DNA of 64,000 bases from Collibacillus ludicampi (GTDB taxonomy: Bacteria; Bacillota; Bacilli; Tumebacillales; BOQE01). Shown here in pieces: positions 52,824-60,942 of this stretch (the stretch's first letter is position 1; each line of letters opens with the position of its first letter). The stretch is taken from NCBI RefSeq assembly GCF_023705585.1, contig NZ_BOQE01000001.1:3070710-3134709 (forward strand). Direction: 5' to 3'. Below the pieces are notes generated by a model. It did no database searches and was not told the origin of the DNA. It saw only the letters and a list, made by a program, of their open reading frames with translations. A program made the position numbers and the translations under genes.

Positions 52824-54548
52824 TCAATTCCCTACCTTCATTCGTTTGACCAGTTCAGCGTCTGGCGTTACATAGATCGTTTTTTGTTTCTCATAAAGTA
52901 CAAAACCCGGTTTTGCACCATTCGGCTTCCACACATGTTTGATCAGCGTATAGTCTACCGGAACCTGTGAAGATTCCCTGCCTTTTGAAAAATAAGCAGC
53001 CAAGTTCGCAGCTTCGAAGAGTGTGGTTTCAGAAGGCTCTTTTGCTCGGATGACGACGTGAGAACCTGGAAGATCCTTTGTATGCAGCCAAGTATCTGTG
53101 CTGGATGCCATTTTCATTGTCAAATAATCGTTTTGCCGGTTGTTTTTGCCCACATAGATATCGATACCATCGGAAGAACGATAATATTCAGGACGGACAG
53201 GAGGTTGTTTTTTGCTTCCTTTGTTTTTTCGTTTTGCTTTCAGATATCCTTCTTGCTCCAATTCCTCACGAATCTCATCTAAATCATTCCAGTTAGAAAA
53301 ACGAAGTTGTTCGAGTACGCTTTCCAGATAGGAGATTTCCTCGCGTGTCAAACGAATCTGCTCTTCAAGAATAGGAATCGATTTCTTCACTTTGTTATAT
53401 TTCTTAAAATAAGCTTGGGCATTTTCCATAGGTGTAAGACCTGGATTCATAGGGATGGAGACTTTTTTCATGTTCTCGTCATAAAAATTCGGGAGACTGA
53501 CTTCAGTAAGCCCTTTATCGATTTGATACAAATGGGCGGTAATCAGTTCCCCGTACAATCGGTAGGTCTCCGCTTCTCTCGAATCCTCAATCGCTTCCTC
53601 AAATTTACGTAATTTGGCTCGATTTTTCGAAAGCTCCGTTTGAAGCAGACGTTCGATATCTCCCGCTTTCTGTTTGAGCGCATCCTGCCAGCTTTTTTCA
53701 TGGAAAAACGTCTCGATACATTGAGAAATACTTTTCATTCGCTCACGTGTACCCTCTTTATGGGTGAGAGTTACCGCGGAGAAAGCGAGCGCCTTTCCGT
53801 CCCCGTCCCAAACAATCGTTGGTTCGTAGTCATGAACGCGAAGTTTTTTCAAAACCTCGTTAAACGACTCCCATTCCGCGATCGGATCGTCCGATGCCGC
53901 ACGATAAGAGAACTCCTTTCCGAGTAACGGAGAGATCCCGCTATACATGCGCACGAGAAATTGATCGAAAGCGAGTTCAGGGTGTTCTTTGCGCAATCGC
54001 AAAAATTCTTCGCGCGTAGCGGTAAGAGGATTCGCTTTCCCCTGCTCGGGCGGTGCGATATATGGACGTCCGGGCAAGACTTCACGGTGCCGGCTCGTAG
54101 AGAAGTTTACATGTACGATTCCGTCAAGGATGCGTTGCTCGGAAGGGTCAAGCAAGATGATATTCGAATGCCGGCCCATGATTTCAACCACGAGATGGCG
54201 TTCTGTCAGATCCCCTAATTCATCCCGATTTTCCACAGCGATGATCAGGATGCGTTCATTATCGACTTGTTCAATGCGCGTGATTCGCCCCCCTTCAAGA
54301 TGTTTGCGCAGAAGCATGCAGAACATAGGGGGTTCCAGCGGATTTTGGGCGTGATACCGTTCGACCAAGTGAACGCGAGGGTAGACCGGATGGGCAGACA
54401 GAAGAAGCCTGTAGTTTTTTCCTTGATTGCGGATTTGCAAAAGGAGATCCCTCTGAAGCGGTTGATGAATTTTGTCCACACGGCCACCCAAAATGGTTGA
54501 TTCCAGTTCGTGTGTGACCGCACGCAAGACAACCCCGTCGAATGCCAT
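52824..54548 (-). CDS. rqcH: Ribosome quality control protein RqcH (NFACT family)
   Basis: The 574-residue protein has the NFACT order: NFACT-N domain (MAFDGVVLRAVTHEL through the fibronectin-binding-like part), two coiled coils (~270-340 and ~390-440, with LSKNRAKLRKFEEAIEDSRE) and the NFACT-R domain (DTWLHTKDLPGSHVVIRAKE). RqcH adds alanine tails to stalled chains on the 50S subunit. Older names are FbpA and YloA. The ATG at 54548 follows AGAGGTGATTCTC; a GTG at 54557 sits within that site. It is divergent from the Ca-ATPase, as yloA and yloB are neighbours in B. subtilis. Confidence 0.93.
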   Translation of the reverse strand: MAFDGVVLRAVTHELESTILGGRVDKIHQPLQRDLLLQIRNQGKNYRLLLSAHPVYPRVHLVERYHAQNPLEPPMFCMLLRKHLEGGRITRIEQVDNERILIIAVENRDELGDLTERHLVVEIMGRHSNIILLDPSEQRILDGIVHVNFSTSRHREVLPGRPYIAPPEQGKANPLTATREEFLRLRKEHPELAFDQFLVRMYSGISPLLGKEFSYRAASDDPIAEWESFNEVLKKLRVHDYEPTIVWDGDGKALAFSAVTLTHKEGTRERMKSISQCIETFFHEKSWQDALKQKAGDIERLLQTELSKNRAKLRKFEEAIEDSREAETYRLYGELITAHLYQIDKGLTEVSLPNFYDENMKKVSIPMNPGLTPMENAQAYFKKYNKVKKSIPILEEQIRLTREEISYLESVLEQLRFSNWNDLDEIREELEQEGYLKAKRKNKGSKKQPPVRPEYYRSSDGIDIYVGKNNRQNDYLTMKMASSTDTWLHTKDLPGSHVVIRAKEPSETTLFEAANLAAYFSKGRESSQVPVDYTLIKHVWKPNGAKPGFVLYEKQKTIYVTPDAELVKRMKVGN

Positions 54549-54693
54549 GAGAATCACCTCTTTCAGTCAATCCCAGTATAAAGAGCGCGCATAGGATCGT
54601 CAAACAGTTGGACGAGGGAGGGCATGTTCTTATGCGGTCAAGCATAGACATGGGGTTAGATAATGAATGTTGACGGAAAAGGGGTGGCACTCG

Positions 54694-57420
54694 GTGCAGA
54701 AGACGTACTGGCATTCCATGAGTGTACAAGAATGCCTGCAAAAGCAAGAAGTAAAATTGTCCGGTTTAACGGAAGACGACGTGTATGCACGACGGGAACA
54801 ATACGGAGAGAATCGCTTGGCAGAAGGGGAGCAGAAAAGCCTTTTAACACTGTTTTTGGATCAATTTCGCGATTTCATGATTCTCGTGCTCTTGGGAGCG
54901 ACCCTGATTTCGGGACTGCTCGAAGAATATACAGATGCGATCACCATCATCGCGATCGTCATTGTCAACGGGTTTCTCGGTTTCTTTCAGGAAGTGCGTG
55001 CCGAACGATCGTTGGCATCATTAAAGGAATTATCTGCACCAACAGCACGTGTGATTCGAGAAGGGAAAAAACGTGTCATTCCGGCAGCCGAGTTGGTTCC
55101 TGGCGACATCATCGAGTTGGAAGCGGGAGACCGTGTACCTGCCGATCTCAGGCTAATCGCAGTACACGGATTGGAGACGGAAGAATCTGCATTAACGGGA
55201 GAATCTTTACCCGTAGCCAAACTTGTAGAGAGGATCAATGACCCTGAAGCCGGACTGGGGGACCGTCGCAATATGGCCTATATGGGAACGATGGTGACTC
55301 GCGGAAAAGGTCAGGCGGTTGTCGTGGCTACGGGTATGCAGACCGAAATGGGAAAAATAGCCGATTTGATTCAATCTGCGGAAGATGCCATGACTCCTTT
55401 GCAAATGCGTCTCGAACATTTGGGAAAGATCCTCGTTTATGTAGCCCTTGGGATTACAGCCGTAGTCGTCATCACGGGAATCCTTCATGGACAGAAAATG
55501 TACGAGATGTTCCTCGCAGGTGTATCATTGGCTGTGGCCGCTATCCCTGAGGGATTGCCCGCGATCGTAACGATCGCGCTCGCGCTTGGCGTACAAAGAA
55601 TGATCAAACGGCGCGCCATCGTGCGCAAATTGCCTTCTGTGGAAACACTGGGCTGTGCCACGGTTATCTGTTCCGATAAGACAGGGACTTTGACACAAAA
55701 TAAGATGACTGTTCAGAAAGTGTGGCTCGGCGGTATTTTTTACGGAGTAACCGGTTCGGGATATGAACCGCAGGGAGAGTTTCTTCTGTCCGGTAGAACC
55801 ATCGATCCGAATCGCCGTCCCGATTTGAAAAGACTGTTGCAAATCGGTGTCTTGTGTAACAACGCTGAACTGGTCAAAGTGAACAAAGGGAAAGGAGAGG
55901 AGACTCTCTGGCAAGTGAACGGCGATCCGACGGAAGGAGCATTGCTCGTGTTAGGCGGCAAAGCGGGAATCCGCACGGACGCCATAGAGCAGGTCGAACA
56001 AAGAGTGGAAGAGATCCCGTTCGATTCGGTGCGGAAAATGATGTCTGTGCTTACGCGCAACAAGGAGGGTGAAATGCATCTCCTGGTGAAAGGGGCACCG
56101 GATGTCCTTTTATCCCGTTGTTCCCATATGTTGGTGGAAGGGAAAGTTGTTCCCCTCTCCGCTTCTTTGCGCAAATCGATCATTCAGGCGAATGAAGAGA
56201 TGGCCCGCGAAGCGTTGCGCGTTCTCGGTTTTGCTTACCGTCCTCTCTATGACATCAAGCAATTGAAACAGAGGGATCCTGAACAAAATCTCGTTTTTGT
56301 AGGATTGGCAGGGATGATGGATCCCCCTCGTGAAGAAGTGTTTGAAGCGATACAAAAATGTAAACGTGCGGGTATTAAAACGATCATGATCACAGGTGAC
56401 CATCAAGCGACTGCGGAAGCGATCGCGCGTCAACTGGGGATCCTGCCCGCAAAAGGGATCGTGCTGAACGGGAACGATTTGCAACAGATGACCGATCAAC
56501 AACTGATCGACAAAGTAGATCATACCTACGTATTTGCGCGCGTATCGCCTGAACACAAACTGCGTATCGTCAAAGCATTGCAAGCAAGGGGACATGTGGT
56601 AGCGATGACAGGCGACGGCGTAAATGACGCGCCGGCGATCAAAGCGGCCGATATCGGTATTTCGATGGGACAATCGGGCACAGATGTGGCCAAAGAAGCG
56701 TCTGCGCTGATCTTATCGGATGACAATTTTGCTACCATCGTCGCGGCGATCGAAGAGGGGCGCGGCATTTACGATAACATTCGCAAATTCGTGCGTTATT
56801 TACTCGCATCAAACGTGGGCGAGATCGTAACGATGTTCATCGCCATGCTCATGGGGCTTCCGTTGCCTCTGTTACCGATACAGATCTTATGGGTCAACCT
56901 TGTGACCGATGGATTGCCGGCGATCGCCCTCGGTGTCGATCAGGCGGAAGCGGATATTATGAAGCGCCCCCCTCGAAACGTGAAAGAGAGTATATTCGCA
57001 AGGGGGCTTGGATTTAAAATTCTCTCGCGTGGGATCTTGATAGGCTTGGCTACACTGGCTGTCTTTTGGTACGGTTTGCAAACAGACCCATCCAATCTCG
57101 AGAAAGCGCAGACCATGGCCTTCGCAACATTGGTGATGGCTCAACTCATCCATGTGTTTGATTGCCGCTCTGTGGAAAAAGGTATCTTCTCACGCAATCT
57201 TTTCGAAAATATGTGGCTCGTCGCTTCCGTGCTCTCGTCCACTCTGTTGCTACTCACTGTCATGTATGTGACCTCCTTGCAGCCGATTTTCCGAACGGTT
57301 CCCCTCGGTGTTGTCGACTGGTTACTCGTACTCGTGGCATCTGCGATCCCAACTTTCGCGTTGGCTGCACGCCGGGCGACTCGACAAGCGAAGCCGCGTT
57401 TGGGTCTCAGCCGTCGTTAG
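54694..57420 (+). CDS. Calcium-transporting P-type ATPase
   Basis: The ~908-residue protein is a type IIA pump. Motifs are the phosphorylated D328 in CSDKTGTLTQNKM, TGES in the actuator domain (SALTGESLPVAK), the M4 ion site AAIPEGLPAIVTIALALG, MITGDHQATAEAI and MTGDGVNDAPAIK. It likely exports Ca2+, as YloB does. The frame opens at TTG 54667; I chose GTG 54694, nine bases after AAAAGGGG. About ten membrane segments are seen. A good terminator follows, so it is a single-gene unit. Confidence 0.92.
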   Translation: MQKTYWHSMSVQECLQKQEVKLSGLTEDDVYARREQYGENRLAEGEQKSLLTLFLDQFRDFMILVLLGATLISGLLEEYTDAITIIAIVIVNGFLGFFQEVRAERSLASLKELSAPTARVIREGKKRVIPAAELVPGDIIELEAGDRVPADLRLIAVHGLETEESALTGESLPVAKLVERINDPEAGLGDRRNMAYMGTMVTRGKGQAVVVATGMQTEMGKIADLIQSAEDAMTPLQMRLEHLGKILVYVALGITAVVVITGILHGQKMYEMFLAGVSLAVAAIPEGLPAIVTIALALGVQRMIKRRAIVRKLPSVETLGCATVICSDKTGTLTQNKMTVQKVWLGGIFYGVTGSGYEPQGEFLLSGRTIDPNRRPDLKRLLQIGVLCNNAELVKVNKGKGEETLWQVNGDPTEGALLVLGGKAGIRTDAIEQVEQRVEEIPFDSVRKMMSVLTRNKEGEMHLLVKGAPDVLLSRCSHMLVEGKVVPLSASLRKSIIQANEEMAREALRVLGFAYRPLYDIKQLKQRDPEQNLVFVGLAGMMDPPREEVFEAIQKCKRAGIKTIMITGDHQATAEAIARQLGILPAKGIVLNGNDLQQMTDQQLIDKVDHTYVFARVSPEHKLRIVKALQARGHVVAMTGDGVNDAPAIKAADIGISMGQSGTDVAKEASALILSDDNFATIVAAIEEGRGIYDNIRKFVRYLLASNVGEIVTMFIAMLMGLPLPLLPIQILWVNLVTDGLPAIALGVDQAEADIMKRPPRNVKESIFARGLGFKILSRGILIGLATLAVFWYGLQTDPSNLEKAQTMAFATLVMAQLIHVFDCRSVEKGIFSRNLFENMWLVASVLSSTLLLLTVMYVTSLQPIFRTVPLGVVDWLLVLVASAIPTFALAARRATRQAKPRLGLSRR

Positions 57421-57440
57421 TCTTGAATAGACGTTCATTA

Positions 57441-57469
57441 GGGCCTGACACAGATGTAGGCCCATTTTT
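57441..57469 (+). terminator. Terminator after the Ca-ATPase gene
   Basis: GGGCCT (57441-57446) pairs with AGGCCC (57458-57463) and is followed by ATTTTTATT. The 180 bases from here to yicC hold only a likely promoter (TTGTTT and TAGAAT, 18 bases apart, near 57582-57612). Confidence 0.75.
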
Positions 57470-57649
57470 ATTTGTCTTTTCGATCACTGAACGGCAAGTA
57501 AGAAAACGAGGGGACAGGGCCCGTCGCAGAGCGCCGAAAATCCCCCAGAATCAAAGAATACGTAAGAAAACTTGAGAATCCTTGTTTTTTGTGGGGAAAA
57601 TGAAGTAGAATAGGATAAGGTTTCAAATCCGAAAGAAAGGGATATCCAT

Positions 57650-58531
57650 ATGATTAAGAGCATGACCGGGTATGGTCGCGCGGAACTGTCCATGGATGGA
57701 TATCGTGCAACGGTAGAAATCAAAGCTGTCAATCATCGGTACTGCGATATCGTTTTTCGCATGCCGAGAGAGTATCTTTCATTGGAAGATTCATTAAAAA
57801 AAATCGTGGCTTCACGTGTAAAGAGAGGCCGTCTCGATGTCTACATAACAGTGGAGAAGACCGCGACGGATGCACGTACCTTGTCGGTCGACACGGTTCT
57901 TGCCGAGCGGTTGAAAAACGTTGCAGACGAACTGAGTGAAAGACTCGGTATCGACAATGATATGTCGGTGTCAGACCTTCTGCAATTTCCCGAACTTCTG
58001 CGCATCGAGGAAGAAGAAGCAGATCAAGAGATCACGGGATCGCTTTTGCAACAATGTGTAAGCGAAGCGTTGGAAGCTCTCGTTCAAATGCGGTTGCTGG
58101 AGGGGCAACGGTTGCAACGCGATTTTGAGAACCGGTTGGAGGTATTGAAAGAAATCGTGGCACGCATGGAAGTGAGAAGTCCTCAGACCGTTCTCGAATA
58201 TAAACAAAAATTAGAAACTCAAATGCGTGATTTGTTGTCAGGGCTTACGGAAGTCGACCATTCACGACTCCTCATGGAAGTGGCATTGATGGCGGATCGT
58301 GTGAACATAGAAGAAGAACTGGTACGCCTGAAAAGCCATATCAGCCAGTTTGCCGATGCCTTGAAGCTAGAAGAACCCATTGGGCGCAAGTTGGACTTTA
58401 TCGTACAGGAGATGAATCGGGAGTTTAATACCATCGGTTCCAAGGCGAACGATTTCTCGTTGTCTGCATCTGTCGTGGAAGCGAAGAGTGTTTTAGAGCA
58501 AATTCGCGAACAGGTGCAGAATGTTGAGTAA
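57650..58531 (+). CDS. YicC family endoribonuclease
   Basis: The 293-residue protein matches YicC/YloC from end to end: MIKSMTGYGRAELSMDGY at the start, VEIKAVNHRYCDIVFRMPRE, and the C-terminal DUF1732 part GRKLDFIVQEMNREFNTIGS KAND (here given in two pieces). E. coli YicC has been reported to be an endoribonuclease acting on small RNA. AAGAAAGGG precedes the ATG. It begins the conserved string yicC-remA-gmk-rpoZ and is 20 bases from remA. Confidence 0.93.
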   Translation: MIKSMTGYGRAELSMDGYRATVEIKAVNHRYCDIVFRMPREYLSLEDSLKKIVASRVKRGRLDVYITVEKTATDARTLSVDTVLAERLKNVADELSERLGIDNDMSVSDLLQFPELLRIEEEEADQEITGSLLQQCVSEALEALVQMRLLEGQRLQRDFENRLEVLKEIVARMEVRSPQTVLEYKQKLETQMRDLLSGLTEVDHSRLLMEVALMADRVNIEEELVRLKSHISQFADALKLEEPIGRKLDFIVQEMNREFNTIGSKANDFSLSASVVEAKSVLEQIREQVQNVE

Positions 58532-58551
58532 ATGCGTGGGAGGTATGAACT

Positions 58552-58818
58552 GTGAGCATTAAATTGATAAATATAGGGTTTGGTAATATAGTCTCGGCGA
58601 ATCGTATTGTGTCCATTGTTTCACCTGAGTCCGCGCCCATCAAGCGAATCATTCAAGAAGCGAGGGATCGCGGGATGCTGATCGATGCCACGTACGGTCG
58701 GCGTACCCGTGCGGTCATCATCACCGACAGTGACCACGTGATCCTTTCGGCTGTTCAGCCGGAGACAGTAGCACACCGTCTGATTGCAAAAGACAGCAAT
58801 CAAGATGAGGAAGAATAG
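58552..58818 (+). CDS. remA: Extracellular matrix regulator RemA
   Basis: The 88-residue protein is DUF370/Rem[21 protein letters not shown] followed by [20 protein letters not shown] and [20 protein letters not shown]. In B. subtilis RemA is a DNA-binding activator of biofilm matrix genes; the family is a ring-forming regulator. The start is GTG 58552 after GGGAGGTATGAACT. The position before gmk is as in other Bacillales. Confidence 0.95.
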   Translation: MSIKLINIGFGNIVSANRIVSIVSPESAPIKRIIQEARDRGMLIDATYGRRTRAVIITDSDHVILSAVQPETVAHRLIAKDSNQDEEE

Positions 58819-58836
58819 CATTAAAGGGGCACAATC

Positions 58837-59451
58837 ATGGTTCAAAAAGGTTTGCTAATCGTTCTTTCAGGACCATCGGGGGCCGGAAAAGGTACCGTAT
58901 CGAAGGCGCTTATGCCTGTTCTCCCTACCTTATGGTTTTCCGTTTCCTGTACGACGCGTCCGCCTCGTCCCGGTGAAGTGGAAGGCGTCAATTATTATTT
59001 TAAAACGAAAGAACAGTTCCTCGATATGATCGAAAACAACGAACTGCTTGAGTGGGCGGAAGTGTACACGAACTATTACGGCACACCGAGAAAACCGATT
59101 GAAGAACGTCTGGCCAAAGGACAGAATGTCCTTTTGGAGATCGATATCCAAGGGGCCAAACAGGTGAAGCGCCAGTTTCCTGACGGGGTATTTATCTTCC
59201 TGATTCCGCCTTCCCTCGAGGAATTGAAGAAACGGATTCTCGGACGTGGAACCGAGACAGAAGAGTCGTTTTCTTTACGTTTCGGCGCCGCTGCAGATGA
59301 AATGAAGCACATCAGCGAATATGATTATGTTGTCGTTAACGATAAAGTGGAGTATGCTGTAGATCGCATACGGTCGATTATTCAGGCGGAGTTGTGTTCA
59401 GTGGCGCGCAATCGCGAATACTATGATCAGATTATAAAGGAGGGAACGTAG
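58837..59451 (+). CDS. gmk: Guanylate kinase
   Basis: The 204-residue enzyme phosphorylates GMP to GDP. The P-loop is LSGPSGAGKGTVSKAL, the GMP site includes SCTTRPPRPGEVEGVNYYF and the LLEIDIQGAKQVKRQFPDGV helix follows. Length and order are normal. A weak AAAGGGG precedes the ATG. Its stop is one base before the rpoZ start, so the two are translationally coupled. Confidence 0.97.
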   Translation: MVQKGLLIVLSGPSGAGKGTVSKALMPVLPTLWFSVSCTTRPPRPGEVEGVNYYFKTKEQFLDMIENNELLEWAEVYTNYYGTPRKPIEERLAKGQNVLLEIDIQGAKQVKRQFPDGVFIFLIPPSLEELKKRILGRGTETEESFSLRFGAAADEMKHISEYDYVVVNDKVEYAVDRIRSIIQAELCSVARNREYYDQIIKEGT

Positions 59452-59452
59452 G

Positions 59453-59659
59453 ATGTTATATCCTTCCATTGACCGCCTGATGAAACTGGCGGACAGCAAA
59501 TATACTTTGGTTGTCGCAGCAGCCAAACGTGCAAGGCAATTGCAAGACGGAGCAGAAAAGCTCGTCAAAGTGCAAACGAACAAAAATGTTACTGTTGCAT
59601 TGAATGAGATCGCGGAAGAGAAAATCAAATTCGTCCGAACAAAAGAAGGAATCAAGTAA
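59453..59659 (+). CDS. rpoZ: RNA polymerase omega subunit
   Basis: The 68-residue protein has the omega pattern: MLYPSIDRLMKLADSKYTLV, VAAAKRARQL, then TVALNEIAEEKIKFV. It supports assembly of RNA polymerase. GGAGGG lies before the ATG, within the end of gmk. A terminator overlaps its stop, ending the yicC-rpoZ unit. Confidence 0.96.
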   Translation: MLYPSIDRLMKLADSKYTLVVAAAKRARQLQDGAEKLVKVQTNKNVTVALNEIAEEKIKFVRTKEGIK

Positions 59660-59687
59660 GAAACAACCTGATGGTTGTTTCTTTTTT
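59659..59687 (+). terminator. Terminator after rpoZ
   Basis: AGAAACAACC (59659-59668) pairs with GGTTGTTTCT (59673-59682) around TGAT and is followed by TTTTT. The 10-bp perfect stem is strong. Confidence 0.88.
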
Positions 59688-59739
59688 GGATGGGTTCCTC
59701 CGTTGACGGGCACCATTTTCAGGTTGGGAGGGGTAAACC

Positions 59740-60942
59740 ATGGTCGGCAAGGTGATTGTAGTCGGAGTCTCAGGAGGCATTGCCGCTTTTAAGACAGTTT
59801 CTCTTTGTTCAGCATTGGTCAAAGCGGGGGCGGAAGTACACGTGATCATGACCGAATCGGCCGTCAAGTTTGTCACTCCGCTAACCTTTCAAAGCATCGT
59901 GAAAAATCCTGTCATTATCGATATTTTTAGTGAACCAAATCCCGCCGAAATCAGCCATATCGCACTTGCGGACAAAGCGGATCTCATGGTGATCGCCCCC
60001 GCTACCGCTAATATTATCGGAAAGGTGGCGAACGGCATTGCGGATGATATGTTGACCACAACCGTACTTGCCACAAAAGCGCCTGTTTTGTTTGCTCCCG
60101 CGATGAATGTGAACATGTACGCGAATCCGGCTGTTCAACGCAACTTGCGGACGTTGCGCGAGTTCGGTTATCGGATTATGGAACCGAACGAAGGATTACT
60201 CGCGTGCGGATGGCAAGGGAAAGGACGCCTGCCGGAACCGGAAGAATTGTTTGAGGTCATCTCACAAATGGTACAAGTCAAGCGTGATTTGGAAGGTGTT
60301 TCTTTGTTGGTCACAGCGGGTGCCACGCGAGAGCCGATCGACCCTGTACGCTACATGACCAATCGCTCTACCGGAAAAATGGGTTATGCAATCGCGGAAG
60401 CGGCTGCAACGCGAGGGGCTTCGGTCACGCTGATTTCAGGAACGAACAGATTGCCGGTACCGCCGGGGGTTACTTTTGTTCCCGTCCAGTCGGCACTCGA
60501 AATGTATGAAGCGGTGATGGAGCGTTTGCCGGAACAGGATGTGATCGTTAAAGCCGCAGCGGTGGCAGACTACCGTCCGAAAGAAGTGTATGACCAGAAG
60601 CTGAAAAAGCGGGATGGCATATTGACAGTGGAATTTGTACGCAATCCGGATATCGCATTCGAAGTCGGCAAGCGTAAACGACCCGGTCAAATACTCGTGG
60701 GATTTGCTGCAGAGACGGAACATATTGAGGAATATGCACGAAATAAATTGTTGAAGAAAAATGCGGATATGATTGTCGCCAACGATGTTTCGCAAGCGGA
60801 TGCCGGATTTGCCGTCGATACAAACCGGGTCATTTTTGTCTTTCGCGATTCCCCGACCAAGCGTTTACCTCTCCTTTCCAAACTGGAAGTGGCGCATGCG
60901 ATCATTGATGAGATTGTAAGGTTGCGAGCGGAGCGGAAGTGA
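59740..60942 (+). CDS. coaBC: Bifunctional phosphopantothenoylcysteine decarboxylase / synthase CoaBC
   Basis: The 400-residue protein carries both steps of CoA synthesis after phosphopantothenate. The N-terminal flavoprotein decarboxylase has VGVSGGIAAFKTVSLC, the PAMNVNMYANPA motif and the Cys-containing EGLLACGWQGKGRLPEP flap. The C-terminal synthetase has VTAGATREPIDPVRYMTNRS and KAAAVADYRPKEV. GGGAGGGGT precedes the ATG. Its stop overlaps the priA GTG. Confidence 0.96.
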   Translation: MVGKVIVVGVSGGIAAFKTVSLCSALVKAGAEVHVIMTESAVKFVTPLTFQSIVKNPVIIDIFSEPNPAEISHIALADKADLMVIAPATANIIGKVANGIADDMLTTTVLATKAPVLFAPAMNVNMYANPAVQRNLRTLREFGYRIMEPNEGLLACGWQGKGRLPEPEELFEVISQMVQVKRDLEGVSLLVTAGATREPIDPVRYMTNRSTGKMGYAIAEAAATRGASVTLISGTNRLPVPPGVTFVPVQSALEMYEAVMERLPEQDVIVKAAAVADYRPKEVYDQKLKKRDGILTVEFVRNPDIAFEVGKRKRPGQILVGFAAETEHIEEYARNKLLKKNADMIVANDVSQADAGFAVDTNRVIFVFRDSPTKRLPLLSKLEVAHAIIDEIVRLRAERK